A stretch of DNA of 64,000 nt from Paenibacillus sp. HGH0039 (lineage in GTDB: Bacteria; Bacillota; Bacilli; Paenibacillales; NBRC-103111): positions 285,131-349,130 of the forward strand of contig NZ_KE150413.1 of NCBI RefSeq assembly GCF_000411255.1, read 5' to 3'. A program made the translations under genes and the position numbers. Below, in pieces: positions 1 to 10,268 of the stretch; position 1 is the stretch's first letter, and each line of letters opens with the position of its first letter. Below the pieces are notes generated by a model. The model was given only the letters and a program-made list of their open reading frames with translations, was not told the origin of the DNA and ran no database searches.

Positions 1-954
1 GTTGAACTCGCCGTCCCGCTGGAGATCGCGGTCGAACGATCCCGGACCTTCCGCCGCTTCGCCGGGCTTAGGGGCCGGCATCGGAACCGGACGGAGAATA
101 CCGGTCGGGTTGATGCTGGAATAATTGCCGAGCACTCCCCGCGTCTTCAGATGGTCGAGAATCCGGTGAAGCACCGTCACCGCCTCGGCTCGCGTCAGTT
201 TGGCCGAAGGATAGAACTTTCCGGCCGCGTCGGCCGTCAGGATGCCCGTTTTGTTCATCTCAATCAGCGCTCCGGCGGCGAGTGCGCTGTAGTCGTCGTA
301 ATTGGCGCCGCACGTCCCGTCCGCTTCCTTCAGGAAAAGAATCGGGTAAATCCCGCCCGGAGGGAGCTCCGAATTGTAGCGGTTGTCCTTACTCCGGAAA
401 GATTCCAGCTCGTTCTCGGTATTAAACAGCCGGGTCGTAATATCCTTAAACCGGTTCATGTCGCCGCATACGTTGGTGGATTCCGGTCCCCCGTCTATCC
501 CGTAAAGTCCGTACAGCATCATGGCCAAATCCCAGCGCGTAAACGCATATTCGGGATTGAACAGAGATTTGCCGTTGCGTGCGGTTACGGTCATATCTCC
601 TACCGCGACGAACGTATCGCTGATTTCCCGGTAAGCCCAGTGGGAAGAAGGGACATCGACGTACGACGGCCGGCTGTAATTCAATGCGTCCGATCTGAGG
701 CTCGGCCGGTATTTGTCGAACAGCCGGTAGACCATAACCGCCCATTCCTCTTTGTTTACGTAACGTCCCGGCTTGAAGGTTCCGTCCGGATAGCCCTGCA
801 GAATCCCGCTTTGGGCCATGAACGTGATGGACTGAACGGCCCAGCTGTATTTGGCACTGTCCACGTCCGGGAACGGAGTGGAGGTCAAGCCCGCGCGCGC
901 AGGCCCTGCCGGAAACAGCGGCAGAATGAGTAGAATAGCCAGAATGATTTTCAA
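1..954 (-). CDS. SLH-domain surface protein (C-terminal part outside window; start region frameshifted)
   Basis: Open frame running off the left edge; 318 residues are visible. It begins with a clear signal peptide (MKIILAILLILPLFPAGPA, then RA). Three S-layer homology modules follow, at about residues 28-80 (FPDVDS...YPDGTFKPG), 99-152 (YVDVPSSHWAY) and 222-266 (KFYPSAKLTRAEAV). SLH modules normally bind pyruvylated secondary wall polymer, so the protein is probably anchored to the cell wall. The TTG at 954 has no good ribosome site. A well-placed ATG at 974-976 with AGAGGAA upstream is out of frame by one base because of a run of five T. Removing one T would join ATG to the signal peptide. 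It is either a sequence error, a slippage switch or a decayed start. The function beyond anchoring cannot be seen. Confidence 0.8.
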   Translation of the reverse strand, partial: MKIILAILLILPLFPAGPARAGLTSTPFPDVDSAKYSWAVQSITFMAQSGILQGYPDGTFKPGRYVNKEEWAVMVYRLFDKYRPSLRSDALNYSRPSYVDVPSSHWAYREISDTFVAVGDMTVTARNGKSLFNPEYAFTRWDLAMMLYGLYGIDGGPESTNVCGDMNRFKDITTRLFNTENELESFRSKDNRYNSELPPGGIYPILFLKEADGTCGANYDDYSALAAGALIEMNKTGILTADAAGKFYPSAKLTRAEAVTVLHRILDHLKTRGVLGNYSSINPTGILRPVPMPAPKPGEAAEGPGSFDRDLQRDGEFN

Positions 955-1125
955 AGATAAAAGTTTCGTTTTCATATCGGGTTCCTCTTCATATCGAGTG
1001 ATGGGTGCGTACAAATACGTGTAAGCGTCGGACACGGCGGTCCGTTTCACTTATCGTTTATATCGGCTGAAGCACCCGCAATTATTAGAAAAGGGCGAGG
1101 CTGGCTGGACTCAATCTCCGTCGAT

Positions 1126-1240
1126 GAGGGGCGGAGCCCGGACCGGACGCCAAAAACCGCAGCAGAGGGACGCAGCCGGGACCGGGCGCTAAAGCCGCAG
1201 CAGAGGGGCGGACGTCGGATTAAACGCCAAAAAACCGCTT
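1126..1240. repeat. Three imperfect tandem repeats of about 38 bp
   Basis: Copies lie at about 1126-1164, 1165-1202 and 1203-1240. Each begins GAGGG(G/A)CG and ends in a CGC(C/T)AAA...CCGC block. The third copy diverges and runs into the terminator hairpin of pbuX. No protein-coding frame of known type overlaps. It fills the 976-1322 gap between the SLH gene and pbuX. Confidence 0.6.
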
Positions 1241-1264
1241 CGGCTCTGTGGAGCGAAGCGGTTT
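1229..1264 (-). terminator. Rho-independent terminator of xpt-pbuX
   Basis: On the minus strand an 11-bp stem AAACCGCTTCG / CGAAGCGGTTT encloses a short loop and is followed by six T. It sits about 60 bp past the pbuX stop. Confidence 0.85.
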
Positions 1265-1322
1265 CTAAACCGATCACGCTTGGGGTTCACGGAACTCCCG
1301 GATCGGGTTGAATTTATTCCAA

Positions 1323-3447
<2,125 letters not shown>

Positions 3448-3451
3448 TCAT

Positions 3452-3520
3452 CACCCGTAGTCCGGTCATTTACGGTGACCGGGTAGAGACTGGCAGGCCT
3501 ATTCCTGCCTTTATACGAGC
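3452..3520 (-). promoter_or_regulatory. Guanine-type purine riboswitch aptamer
   Basis: On the minus strand the conserved purine aptamer elements appear in order: TATAAA, a P2 hairpin (GGCAGG / CCTGCC), the J2/3 sequence TCTCTACC, a P3 hairpin (CGGTCA / TGACCG), then GACTACGGGTG closing P1 against CTCGTA. The specificity position in GACTAC is C, as in guanine/hypoxanthine-binding members; adenine sensors carry T there. It lies between the promoter and xpt, the position of the classic B. subtilis xpt riboswitch. Confidence 0.95.
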
Positions 3521-3557
3521 TGGCTGATTTTCGGTTGGCTTGTTGAATGATGGCTTC

Positions 3558-3585
3558 ATTATACTCCAGAGAGCGGAGGGTTGAA
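3558..3585 (-). promoter_or_regulatory. Probable sigma-A promoter of xpt-pbuX
   Basis: On the minus strand a perfect TATAAT (3558-3563) has TTCAAC about 16 nt upstream. It would start transcription about 30 nt before the riboswitch. Confidence 0.6.
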
Positions 3586-3733
3586 AAGAAGAAAATGTCG
3601 AAAAGCCGAACTTTTTGATGGAAACGGGATTTCTTTGTTCGTTTATATGCCAGTTCATGGCAGACGAGGAGGGAATTGACCCTTGTAATGTCCAGGGAAA
3701 AGGGAAGAGTGGTTCAGCGGCGGCAGAGGCCTG

Positions 3734-3742
3734 TGCTATAAT
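3734..3742 (+). promoter_or_regulatory. Extended -10 promoter of the YfiT-like gene
   Basis: TGCTATAAT is a perfect extended -10 located 30 nt before the start codon. No matching -35 is obvious. Confidence 0.5.
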
Positions 3743-3771
3743 GGCCCAAAAGCGGAGGAGGCGTTAACGAT

Positions 3772-4302
3772 ATGGGAGAAGATTTGCGTTATCCGATCGG
3801 AACTTATACTTATGAGGGAGAGATTTCCCCGGAACAAATTCAGGACTGGCTCGAAGAACTTGCGGCCGCCCCCTCTCAGCTGCGCAGGGCCGTTTCCGGA
3901 TTGACCGAGGAGCAGCTCGATGCGCCGTACCGCCCCGGCGGCTGGACCGTTCGCCAGGTTATCCACCATGTGGCGGACAGCCATATGAACAGCTATGTCC
4001 GCTTCAAGCTGGGCGCGACGGAGAATGAGCCTGTCATTAAGCCCTATGAAGAGCAGCTGTGGGCGGAACTCGAAGACGGGAAGACGGCTCCGCCGGAGAT
4101 TTCGCTGGTGCTGCTGGACGCGCTGCACGACCGCTGGGTGCGGTGGCTCCGGACTCTGGATGAAGCGGGCTGGGCCCGGACGTTCCTGCATCCGGCGAAC
4201 GGGCCGACTACACTGGCGCGCGGTCTCGGTTTGTATGTCTGGCACGGCAAGCATCACACCGCTCATATCACCTCGCTCAGAGAGCGGATGAACTGGCACT
4301 GA
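3772..4302 (+). CDS. YfiT/BstA-like DinB-superfamily protein (putative metal-dependent thiol transferase)
   Basis: A 176-residue four-helix protein of the DinB/YfiT superfamily. Candidate metal ligands are the histidines of VIHHVADSH (residues 65-71) and of WHGKHHTAH (158, 161/162, 165), the arrangement seen in YfiT-type nickel/zinc proteins. Relatives include bacillithiol S-transferases, so conjugation of bacillithiol to electrophiles is a reasonable but unproven role. GGAGGAGG precedes the ATG. It is a single gene with its own extended -10 upstream and a strong hairpin downstream. Confidence 0.8.
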   Translation: MGEDLRYPIGTYTYEGEISPEQIQDWLEELAAAPSQLRRAVSGLTEEQLDAPYRPGGWTVRQVIHHVADSHMNSYVRFKLGATENEPVIKPYEEQLWAELEDGKTAPPEISLVLLDALHDRWVRWLRTLDEAGWARTFLHPANGPTTLARGLGLYVWHGKHHTAHITSLRERMNWH

Positions 4303-4423
4303 CGGCTCGGCAGGTAAGCACAGGCCGGCTCCCTTTTAATAGGAAATAATTGCAGACCCCTGCACATTCAAGAAAACGACACATTCTTCAAATAAAGTGT
4401 ATAAACCCGGGCGCAGCCTGCAT

Positions 4424-4480
4424 AAACAAGCCCCGGAAGCGGCGGGAAAATCCCTGCCGCTTCCGGGGCTTGTTTGATTT
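4424..4480 (+). terminator. Strong hairpin terminator
   Basis: A stem of about 20 bp (AAACAAGCCCCGGAAGCGGC with its complement) is followed by TTTGATTTTT. It lies 120 bp after the YfiT-like gene. The rest of 4303-4625 shows no gene. Confidence 0.8.
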
Positions 4481-4625
4481 TTAAGCCGGTACGTACTAAA
4501 ATGTTCCAATTGGGATGCTGTCCGAAAGCTTGTCCTATAAGTATTTGAGAGCGGATTGCCTTCAAATAGATTACATATGATTCCAATCGCGGGACTGCGA
4601 GTTCAGAGACGGTCCGGTCGGGACT

Positions 4626-5285
4626 TTAATCCCTGCTTCTGATTACGAGGAGAAGCCCCGAGCGGATGGAGATCGACCCCTGCCCCGCTTGAAGCACATT
4701 GCTGATTCCGAGCGACTGTCCGATCTGGAGAGTCGCATTTTCCAGCGGATACTGAAAGCCGGTCAGCGTAATGCCGGTTACTTCCGTCGTTAAGGGGAGA
4801 AGAGAAACCTGTGCGTAAGGCCCGGCTGTAATCGCGATGCGGTCCCGTACCAGCTCGATATCGTTGTGATCATCGATGATGCGGGAGCGGATTCCGGCCT
4901 CCGCCCCTTTGCGGAGCAGGTGGATATTCGCCAGGGTATGATCGAGACGGGTGCCCAGCGCGCCGAGAAGAATGATTTCCGACGGATTGCGGTCAAGCGC
5001 CCAGGTATAAGCCAGCTCCGTATCCGTCCAGTTTTTGTCCACGGGGTCGCAGGCCACTAATTCCTCGCTGCCGCGGCGGATTTCGGCGAGTTCCTCCGGT
5101 GTGACGGAATCGAAATCCCCGAGCGACAGCCGGGGGCGGTAACCGCTGCGGACCAGATGGAGAGCGCCGCGGTCGGCTCCGACGAGAAGATCCGTCCCGG
5201 GATTCAGCGTATTCAGATGCTCGTCCGCCCAAGGGCCGAAAGCTCCCCCGGTGACAATGAAAATCCGCTGCTGCGTAAGCGTCAT
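4626..5285 (-). CDS. thiN: Thiamine pyrophosphokinase
   Basis: A 219-residue enzyme transferring pyrophosphate from ATP to thiamine to give thiamine diphosphate. The catalytic domain shows GADRGAL, then LGDFDSV, then the acidic/lysine site KNWTDTELA, then LGTRLDHTLAN, all conserved in the family. The C-terminal half is the thiamine-binding beta domain with TGFQYPLEN and SNVL. Start is taken at ATG 5285, where the MTLTQQRIFIVTGG core begins; an upstream frame extension has no typical residues. AAGGAG lies about 13 nt upstream, a little far. It appears monocistronic. Confidence 0.93.
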   Translation of the reverse strand: MTLTQQRIFIVTGGAFGPWADEHLNTLNPGTDLLVGADRGALHLVRSGYRPRLSLGDFDSVTPEELAEIRRGSEELVACDPVDKNWTDTELAYTWALDRNPSEIILLGALGTRLDHTLANIHLLRKGAEAGIRSRIIDDHNDIELVRDRIAITAGPYAQVSLLPLTTEVTGITLTGFQYPLENATLQIGQSLGISNVLQAGQGSISIRSGLLLVIRSRD

Positions 5286-5327
5286 AACGGCACAACGGCT
5301 CCTTCCGTTCTTTGAAATGGAAGTTTT

Positions 5328-5336
5328 ATTATACCA
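5328..5336 (-). promoter_or_regulatory. Extended -10 promoter of thiN
   Basis: The minus strand reads TGGTATAAT, a perfect extended -10, about 43 nt before the start codon. Confidence 0.55.
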
Positions 5337-5339
5337 CAG

Positions 5340-5608
5340 CGGCCGATAACCGGGAACGAACGTGAAGCATGTGAAGCACGTGATGGAAACAACGGCGCGG
5401 CGGCAAAATTCCGCAGAGACGTGTACACTGGCGCGTGCGTACCGGCAGAGCATGGCGGAAGGGGACGGCCTGCGGCAGCCTACAGCCCTAGGTTCAAACG
5501 GAGCGGCAGCCGAATCTTTCGGTCCAGCTTAATTCTGTAGGGCAACACAATACGGACGCGGCAGCTTGCGACCTATTTTGCTTGGGCCCGTATTGGGTAG
5601 AGGCGTAC
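5340..5608. other. Intergenic stretch without a recognisable gene
   Basis: No frame with a ribosome site and plausible protein is seen between thiN and the small gene at 5643. The segment is GC-rich and contains only a terminator at its right end. Confidence 0.5.
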
Positions 5609-5631
5609 AAAAAAACGGGCCCGGAGGCCCG
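5609..5631 (-). terminator. Terminator of the small gene at 5643-5882
   Basis: The minus strand has CGGGCC-TCC-GGCCCG followed by seven T, 12 nt beyond the stop codon. Confidence 0.85.
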
Positions 5632-5642
5632 CTGTTCGGCAA

Positions 5643-5882
5643 TTACCGGTCGCCGGTTTTGACATGTTGGCGCGGCGGCGTATTTTCTTTCTGCTGGTGA
5701 TCGATTTCCGCTTCGTTCAGGGAGAAGCCTTTCATCTCCCAGGTCGTTTCGCCCAGTACAAGATCGGCGGGGAACTTGTCGCCCCGTTTCAACGTGACTT
5801 CCCGGCCGGCTTCATCCGCATAAATGCCGTCCGTTTCAACCGTTTCGTGGCTCATAGGGTCCATGGTTTTGTCTTTGGACAT
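5643..5882 (-). CDS. Small acidic hypothetical protein, perhaps YjzC-like
   Basis: A 79-residue hydrophilic protein with no signal or membrane segment. The centre (GIYADEAGREVTLKRGDKFP) faintly recalls the short YjzC-type proteins of bacilli, but this is a weak resemblance. AAAGGAG sits about 9 nt before the ATG and a clean terminator follows, so it looks like a real single-gene unit. Function unknown. Confidence 0.6.
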   Translation of the reverse strand: MSKDKTMDPMSHETVETDGIYADEAGREVTLKRGDKFPADLVLGETTWEMKGFSLNEAEIDHQQKENTPPRQHVKTGDR

Positions 5883-5921
5883 GACTCACACTCCTTTCTC
5901 TTCATATAATATGGTCCTTAT

Positions 5922-5973
5922 TTCGACAAAAAAATTCGGGAGAACGCTAATCTTTTTCGCATAATATGTCGAT
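5922..5973. promoter_or_regulatory. Spo0A-box-like sites between divergent genes
   Basis: TTCGACA (5922-5928) is the reverse complement of a perfect TGTCGAA core within TTTTGTCGAA. A second near match, TGTCGAT, is at 5967-5973. Both lie in the AT-rich spacer between the small gene at 5643 and the kinase at 6117. Pattern match only. Confidence 0.4.
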
Positions 5974-6116
5974 AATTGTTGAAAATCATAAAAATTTGAT
6001 AGAGGGACAGGAAACCGTCCTTCCGAATCGAAAAGTAGGTAAAGAACCACATCTACTTACAGAAAAACCAAGAATTGTTGAAAATTCGGCAATTGAGGTT
6101 GGCAAGAGGGTAGAAC

Positions 6117-7967
6117 ATGACTAAGTTCATTCAAGCTATTGCATTAGGGCTCGTATTTACGGCTCTTTTCTTATTCATCGGGGTGAAAGACGTCCGGGCC
6201 GAAACTTCTCCGCCTATGCGCGTGAATGCCCCGCCCGTCCTGTTGGACAACTGGGAGTACTGCTGGGCGGAGGAAGAGGGGGCCGGACGAACGGAAGGGC
6301 CGCCGCACAGCAGCGGAGATTGGAAAACGGCCGGTCGACTGCTGAATCCGCAGGACCGGATGGGCCGAAGCCATTTGTGGCTGCGGGTTCCGCTCCCTTC
6401 TCATACAGCGACTGATCCGAGCCTGCTTATCCGCGCCTTCGACAACGTCGAAGTGTATACGGAACAAGGGCTCGCCTACCGTTTCGGGGATTGGCAGGAA
6501 GGGCGGAAATACCGCTATTACGGAACGCCCAGAAGAATTGTTCCGCTGCCGGAAAATTCGCAAGGGATGCTGTATGTTCATCTCCAGTCGGAGTCGCGGA
6601 ATATCGGGATAGAGGACGGGGCCATGTACGGCTCCGAAAGCGGTTTTATCAAGCGGATGGTCCGGCAGGAATTTTTCCGGGCCGTGCTGGGGGTTAGCTA
6701 TATACTGGCGGGAATCGTGGCTTTTTGTGTTTCTCTCGGTTTGCGGAGCCACAAAGTTTTTCTCGATTTCAGCTTATTTTCCTTCTGTTTCGGCATTTAC
6801 AGCATCTGCCGTTCGTCGGTCGTCTATCTCGTTTTCGACCACCCGGCCATACTGACTTATGCGGAGCTGATCGCCCTGTTCGGAGGCGTAATCGGCATCC
6901 TGATGTTTGTGGAGCATTTGCTCGGCTCCGGCAGGGGCGCATACATAAGAAGAGCCTGGCAGCTGCATCTCGCATACAGCGCGGGGGTCCTGCTTTTGCA
7001 TGCATGCCGCGTCGTCTCCGTCGTGGAAATCGTCGATTGGTACCAGCTGCTGCTGGTTCTAAGCATGCCGCTTGTGATCGTCCGGGCGGCGGTCTGCGCA
7101 ATGAAGGGAAACCGGGGGGCTAAGCTGCTTCTGGTCGGAATCGGGGTCATCTGCCTGACCGGCCTGATCGATATTTTCCAGAACCGGCTGAACATCATGA
7201 TCCGGTTCTCGCCCATGACGTATCTGGGCGTCTCCGTCTTTATCCTGCTGTTGATCGTGCTGCTCTTCCGCCAGTTTGCGGACATCATGCTCCAGCTCAA
7301 ACGCTCGGAGAAACTTTCGCTCGTCGGTCAGATGGCCGCGGGAATGGCTCACGAACTCCGCAATCCGCTGACGATTATCTCCGGCTTTCTGCAGCTTTCG
7401 CGGAAACAGGCGCCGGATGCGCCTTATCTGGGCATGATGAGCTCCGAAGTCAACCGGATGAACGAGATCATCGACGATTTTCTGCTGCTGTCCAAGCCTG
7501 TAAACAGCCGTTTTGACCGGCACGAAGTGCTGCCTCTGCTCAGGGAAACGCTCCAGCTTTTCGATAACCAGCGCAAAGAGGCGGGGGTGAGCGCCATTCT
7601 TGAGGAAGAAGGCGCGATTCCGAAGATAGACTGCGATCCGAACCAGCTTAAGCAGGTCTTCATTAATATGGTGAAAAATGCGATCGAAGCGATGCCGGAG
7701 GGCGGGCTGCTGCACATTACGGTGTCCGCGCTGCCCAAGAACAAGGTGGGTATCCGTTTCGCCGATCAGGGAAAAGGAATCGAGCCCGGCCACCTTACGA
7801 GGATCGGCGAACCGTTCTTTACGACGAAAGAGAACGGGACGGGATTGGGCCTCATGGTCAGTAATAAAATCATCGAGAACCATGCGGGCATCCTGCGGGT
7901 TTCCAGCCGTTTGGGTCTCGGGACGACCATTGATATCATACTGCCTGTCCATATCAAAACGGCGTAA
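6117..7967 (+). CDS. Membrane sensor histidine kinase, KinB-like sporulation-kinase type
   Basis: A 616-residue kinase. Residues 1-29 form a signal/anchor segment, about 30-190 an extracytoplasmic sensor domain, and about 190-400 a set of roughly seven hydrophobic spans (7TM-DISM-like layout). The HisKA domain follows with LVGQMAAGMAHELRNP (phosphorylated His near residue 412) and ISGFLQL. The HATPase domain shows NMVKNAIEAM, DQGKGI, PFFTTK and GTGLGL. The H-box wording closely matches KinA/KinB/KinC-type kinases that feed the Spo0F phosphorelay, and no response regulator is co-transcribed, which also fits an orphan phosphorelay kinase. The ligand is unknown. Spo0A-box-like sites lie upstream and a terminator overlaps the stop codon. 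Confidence 0.85.
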   Translation: MTKFIQAIALGLVFTALFLFIGVKDVRAETSPPMRVNAPPVLLDNWEYCWAEEEGAGRTEGPPHSSGDWKTAGRLLNPQDRMGRSHLWLRVPLPSHTATDPSLLIRAFDNVEVYTEQGLAYRFGDWQEGRKYRYYGTPRRIVPLPENSQGMLYVHLQSESRNIGIEDGAMYGSESGFIKRMVRQEFFRAVLGVSYILAGIVAFCVSLGLRSHKVFLDFSLFSFCFGIYSICRSSVVYLVFDHPAILTYAELIALFGGVIGILMFVEHLLGSGRGAYIRRAWQLHLAYSAGVLLLHACRVVSVVEIVDWYQLLLVLSMPLVIVRAAVCAMKGNRGAKLLLVGIGVICLTGLIDIFQNRLNIMIRFSPMTYLGVSVFILLLIVLLFRQFADIMLQLKRSEKLSLVGQMAAGMAHELRNPLTIISGFLQLSRKQAPDAPYLGMMSSEVNRMNEIIDDFLLLSKPVNSRFDRHEVLPLLRETLQLFDNQRKEAGVSAILEEEGAIPKIDCDPNQLKQVFINMVKNAIEAMPEGGLLHITVSALPKNKVGIRFADQGKGIEPGHLTRIGEPFFTTKENGTGLGLMVSNKIIENHAGILRVSSRLGLGTTIDIILPVHIKTA

Positions 7968-7989
7968 CCGTTCGGTTACGCCGTTTTTT
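7958..7989 (+). terminator. Terminator overlapping the kinase stop codon
   Basis: AACGGCGTAACCG / CGGTTACGCCGTT (13-bp stem) is followed by TTTTTT; the TAA stop is part of the left arm. Confidence 0.92.
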
Positions 7990-8080
7990 CGTGCCGCGGT
8001 GCTAGGCCGTACCGCTTTGGCGTACAGCCGAGAGCACCTTTCCGTCGTGCCGTGCCCTCCGTTAACATACCGGCGTCCGA

Positions 8081-8779
8081 TCAGACGGGACTTCCGTTGA
8101 ATTTGTAACCGACTCCGCGCACGGTAATGATATACCGGGGGTCCGACGGGTTCGGTTCGATTTTTTTGCGGAGGTTGCTGATGTGAACGATGAGAGTCCG
8201 GGGATCGCCGAAGCTCTCCAGGCTCCATACCTGTTCGAAAAGCTGCTCGATCCGGTAGACGCGGTTCGGATTTTGCGCCAGCAGGCTGAGCAGATCGAAT
8301 TCTTTGGCGGACAGGGCGATAGGCCGCTCCTGAACTTTCACGATATGACTGTGCAGATCAATCTCCAGATCGGGAAATTTCAGCACGTGCTGCTCCGCGG
8401 GATTGCGGGATGAAGAGCATCTCCGAAGCAGCGCTTTCACGCGTGCGACAAGCTGTGCGGGGCTGAACGGCTTCGTGACGTAGTCGTCTCCTCCTATGCT
8501 CAGACCGAGAATGATGTCGATGTCTTCGCTCTTCGCCGACAGGAAAATAACCGGGATGTCGCTTGTTTTCCGCAGTTGGCGGCACAGTTCTATACCGTCC
8601 ATGCCGGGAAGCAGAATGTCCAAAAGAATAAGGTCGGGACGTTGTTCCGTGACCAGTTGAAGCACATGATCCCCGTGATCGGCGGTAATGACTTCGAAGC
8701 CTTCGCGCCGTAAATACAGGGAAACGATCTCCAAAATATGGTGATCATCGTCGACAACAAGAATTTTACTTGCCTGCAT
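8081..8779 (-). CDS. OmpR/PhoB-family response regulator
   Basis: A 232-residue two-domain regulator. The receiver domain (about 1-120) has acidic pocket VVDDD, phospho-acceptor Asp in LILLDILLPGMDG, and the conserved Lys in YVTKPF. The winged-helix DNA-binding domain (about 135-230) ends with RTLIVHISNLRKKIE and ITVRGVGYKF. Start chosen at ATG 8779 because TAGGAGG lies 7 nt upstream; the longer frame adds 17 residues before the receiver fold. No partner kinase is adjacent; the kinase at 6117 is convergent and of a different type, so the partner is unknown. Confidence 0.92.
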   Translation of the reverse strand: MQASKILVVDDDHHILEIVSLYLRREGFEVITADHGDHVLQLVTEQRPDLILLDILLPGMDGIELCRQLRKTSDIPVIFLSAKSEDIDIILGLSIGGDDYVTKPFSPAQLVARVKALLRRCSSSRNPAEQHVLKFPDLEIDLHSHIVKVQERPIALSAKEFDLLSLLAQNPNRVYRIEQLFEQVWSLESFGDPRTLIVHISNLRKKIEPNPSDPRYIITVRGVGYKFNGSPV

Positions 8780-9117
8780 GAAGAAACCTCCTAGCTGCTG
8801 CCCGTGCTTAAAAAAGGAAAAAAACTCCAAGTGTGACTTGACAAGCCGTTACTTTTTTCCTAACAAAAAAGGTTTATACCCTACATTCTATCCTTTTTTT
8901 GCCTGAAATGAAAGAAAAAATCCTTGGTTTCGCAAATGAGTAGGTAGTATATATAGGCACTAAGTCCTATTTTCTAAAATCTTTATTCATAATGACATAG
9001 AACGGCATACTTATCAACAGGCTTATGAACATACAGACGCGGACGGGCTTCATCATGTATAGTAAAGAGGCAACGATTTGATGACTCCTGCTGCAACGGA
9101 AAGGAACGGATTCCCAA
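8780..9117. other. AT-rich intergenic region, divergent promoters expected
   Basis: About 340 nt between the divergent regulator and the glycosyltransferase. It is rich in A and T tracts. TTGACA occurs at 8838-8843 on the plus strand without a convincing -10, and TATAGT occurs about 60 nt before the GT2 gene. No coding frame of known type was found. Confidence 0.4.
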
Positions 9118-9975
9118 GTGAGAGAATCGCAATCACCGCAAATACCCAAAGAGCCGCTTATATCGGCTATTGTCCCTACATATAACCGTCCTTACGTATT
9201 GGGCGAGCTGCTGGAGACGCTGGCGGCACAGAACTATCCGAACCTGGAAGTACTGGTTGTGAACGATGCCGGCGTGTCCGTGGATTTTGTGAAGGAAGCT
9301 TACCCGGAGTTGGCTGTTACGGTCATTAACCAGCCGGTTAATTTAAAGCATGTGCATGCCCGCAATGAAGCGCTCCGGATTGCCCGGGGCGAGCTGATTC
9401 TGCTTTGCGACGACGACGATCTCCTGACCCCGGGGCATATCAGACGCATGCTTGCCGCTCTAGAAGAGACCGGAGCGGACTTTGCCTATTCCGATGTGGA
9501 GCTGTTTGATTACCGGGTGGAAGGCCGCACGCGTATTCCGGTCAGCCGCCGGTTGTTCGCTTACGAGTTCGATCTCGCGGAGATGAGGAAATTTTCGACG
9601 TATGTGCCGTCGGGCACCCTGTACCGGAGGGCCATCCACGACACCCTGGGCGAGTACGACCCCGATGTGCATCATTATTGGGACTGGGACTTTTTCCTCC
9701 GAGCCGCCGCTTCTTATAAAATCGTCAGAGTTCCCGTCGCGAGCGTACTCTACGCTTTTTCGCTGAAAGGGGATAACGTTTCGGGAAATCGGCAGGAAGG
9801 GAACCCATACCTCGGCAGGCTGTGTGCCAAGCACGGTCTGGGTGAACTGCCTTCGGAAAACTTTTTCACCCTGCTGGACAAACCGCACATGCGTCAAAGA
9901 GAAGCCCCATCCACGATTATATGGGACGGAGAGCCGGTGATCTCGCGTCTATCGGAACAAACCGAGTCTGTTTAA
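9118..9975 (+). CDS. Family 2 glycosyltransferase
   Basis: A 285-residue soluble GT-A glycosyltransferase. The nucleotide-sugar fold starts with SAIVPTYNRPYVLGELLETL, followed by VVNDAG, ARNEALRIARGELILL and the metal-binding DDDD of LLCDDDDLLTPGH near residue 103. The acceptor half carries HHYWDWDFFLR. It would transfer a sugar from a nucleotide donor to a surface polymer or lipid; donor and acceptor cannot be told. GTG start with AAAGGAA upstream. It stands alone before a terminator, next to the polymer-related operon at 10269. Confidence 0.88.
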   Translation: MRESQSPQIPKEPLISAIVPTYNRPYVLGELLETLAAQNYPNLEVLVVNDAGVSVDFVKEAYPELAVTVINQPVNLKHVHARNEALRIARGELILLCDDDDLLTPGHIRRMLAALEETGADFAYSDVELFDYRVEGRTRIPVSRRLFAYEFDLAEMRKFSTYVPSGTLYRRAIHDTLGEYDPDVHHYWDWDFFLRAAASYKIVRVPVASVLYAFSLKGDNVSGNRQEGNPYLGRLCAKHGLGELPSENFFTLLDKPHMRQREAPSTIIWDGEPVISRLSEQTESV

Positions 9976-10063
9976 CTGGAAGCATCCGTGTTATCCCCGT
10001 ACGGTACGGACTAGGGATGGACGGCACAGAAGCTTACTCAACCAGGCGCAACCTCTTAGAACA

Positions 10064-10101
10064 GAAGCCTTCTGCAGCCGCTGCTGCCCGGAAGGCTTTT
10101 T
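10064..10101 (+). terminator. Terminator after the GT2 gene
   Basis: AAGCCTTC / GAAGGCTT stem with a long loop, followed by TTTTTG, about 90 nt beyond the stop. Confidence 0.75.
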
Positions 10102-10268
10102 GTTGTCCGGCCTTGCCGGATGTCCGAAGAGACGGTAGGGGAATTGGGCTGCCTGGGCTACCTGGACCTAAGACCAGGTATAAAAACCGTCGTGAGTCGG
10201 TTCTGATTCCCCCTCCCGACCGAGTAGAATAGTGACAAGAACAAGGTTAACGGAAAGGGTTGCGGACC

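Noticed and set aside
1126-1240. CRISPR-like array
   Set aside because: Only three imperfect copies directly abutting, with no unique spacers and no cas genes in the window.
8081-8779. Pairing of this response regulator with the kinase at 6117 as a two-component system
   Set aside because: The genes are convergent and separately terminated, and the kinase has the H-box of phosphorelay sporulation kinases, which do not use OmpR-type partners.
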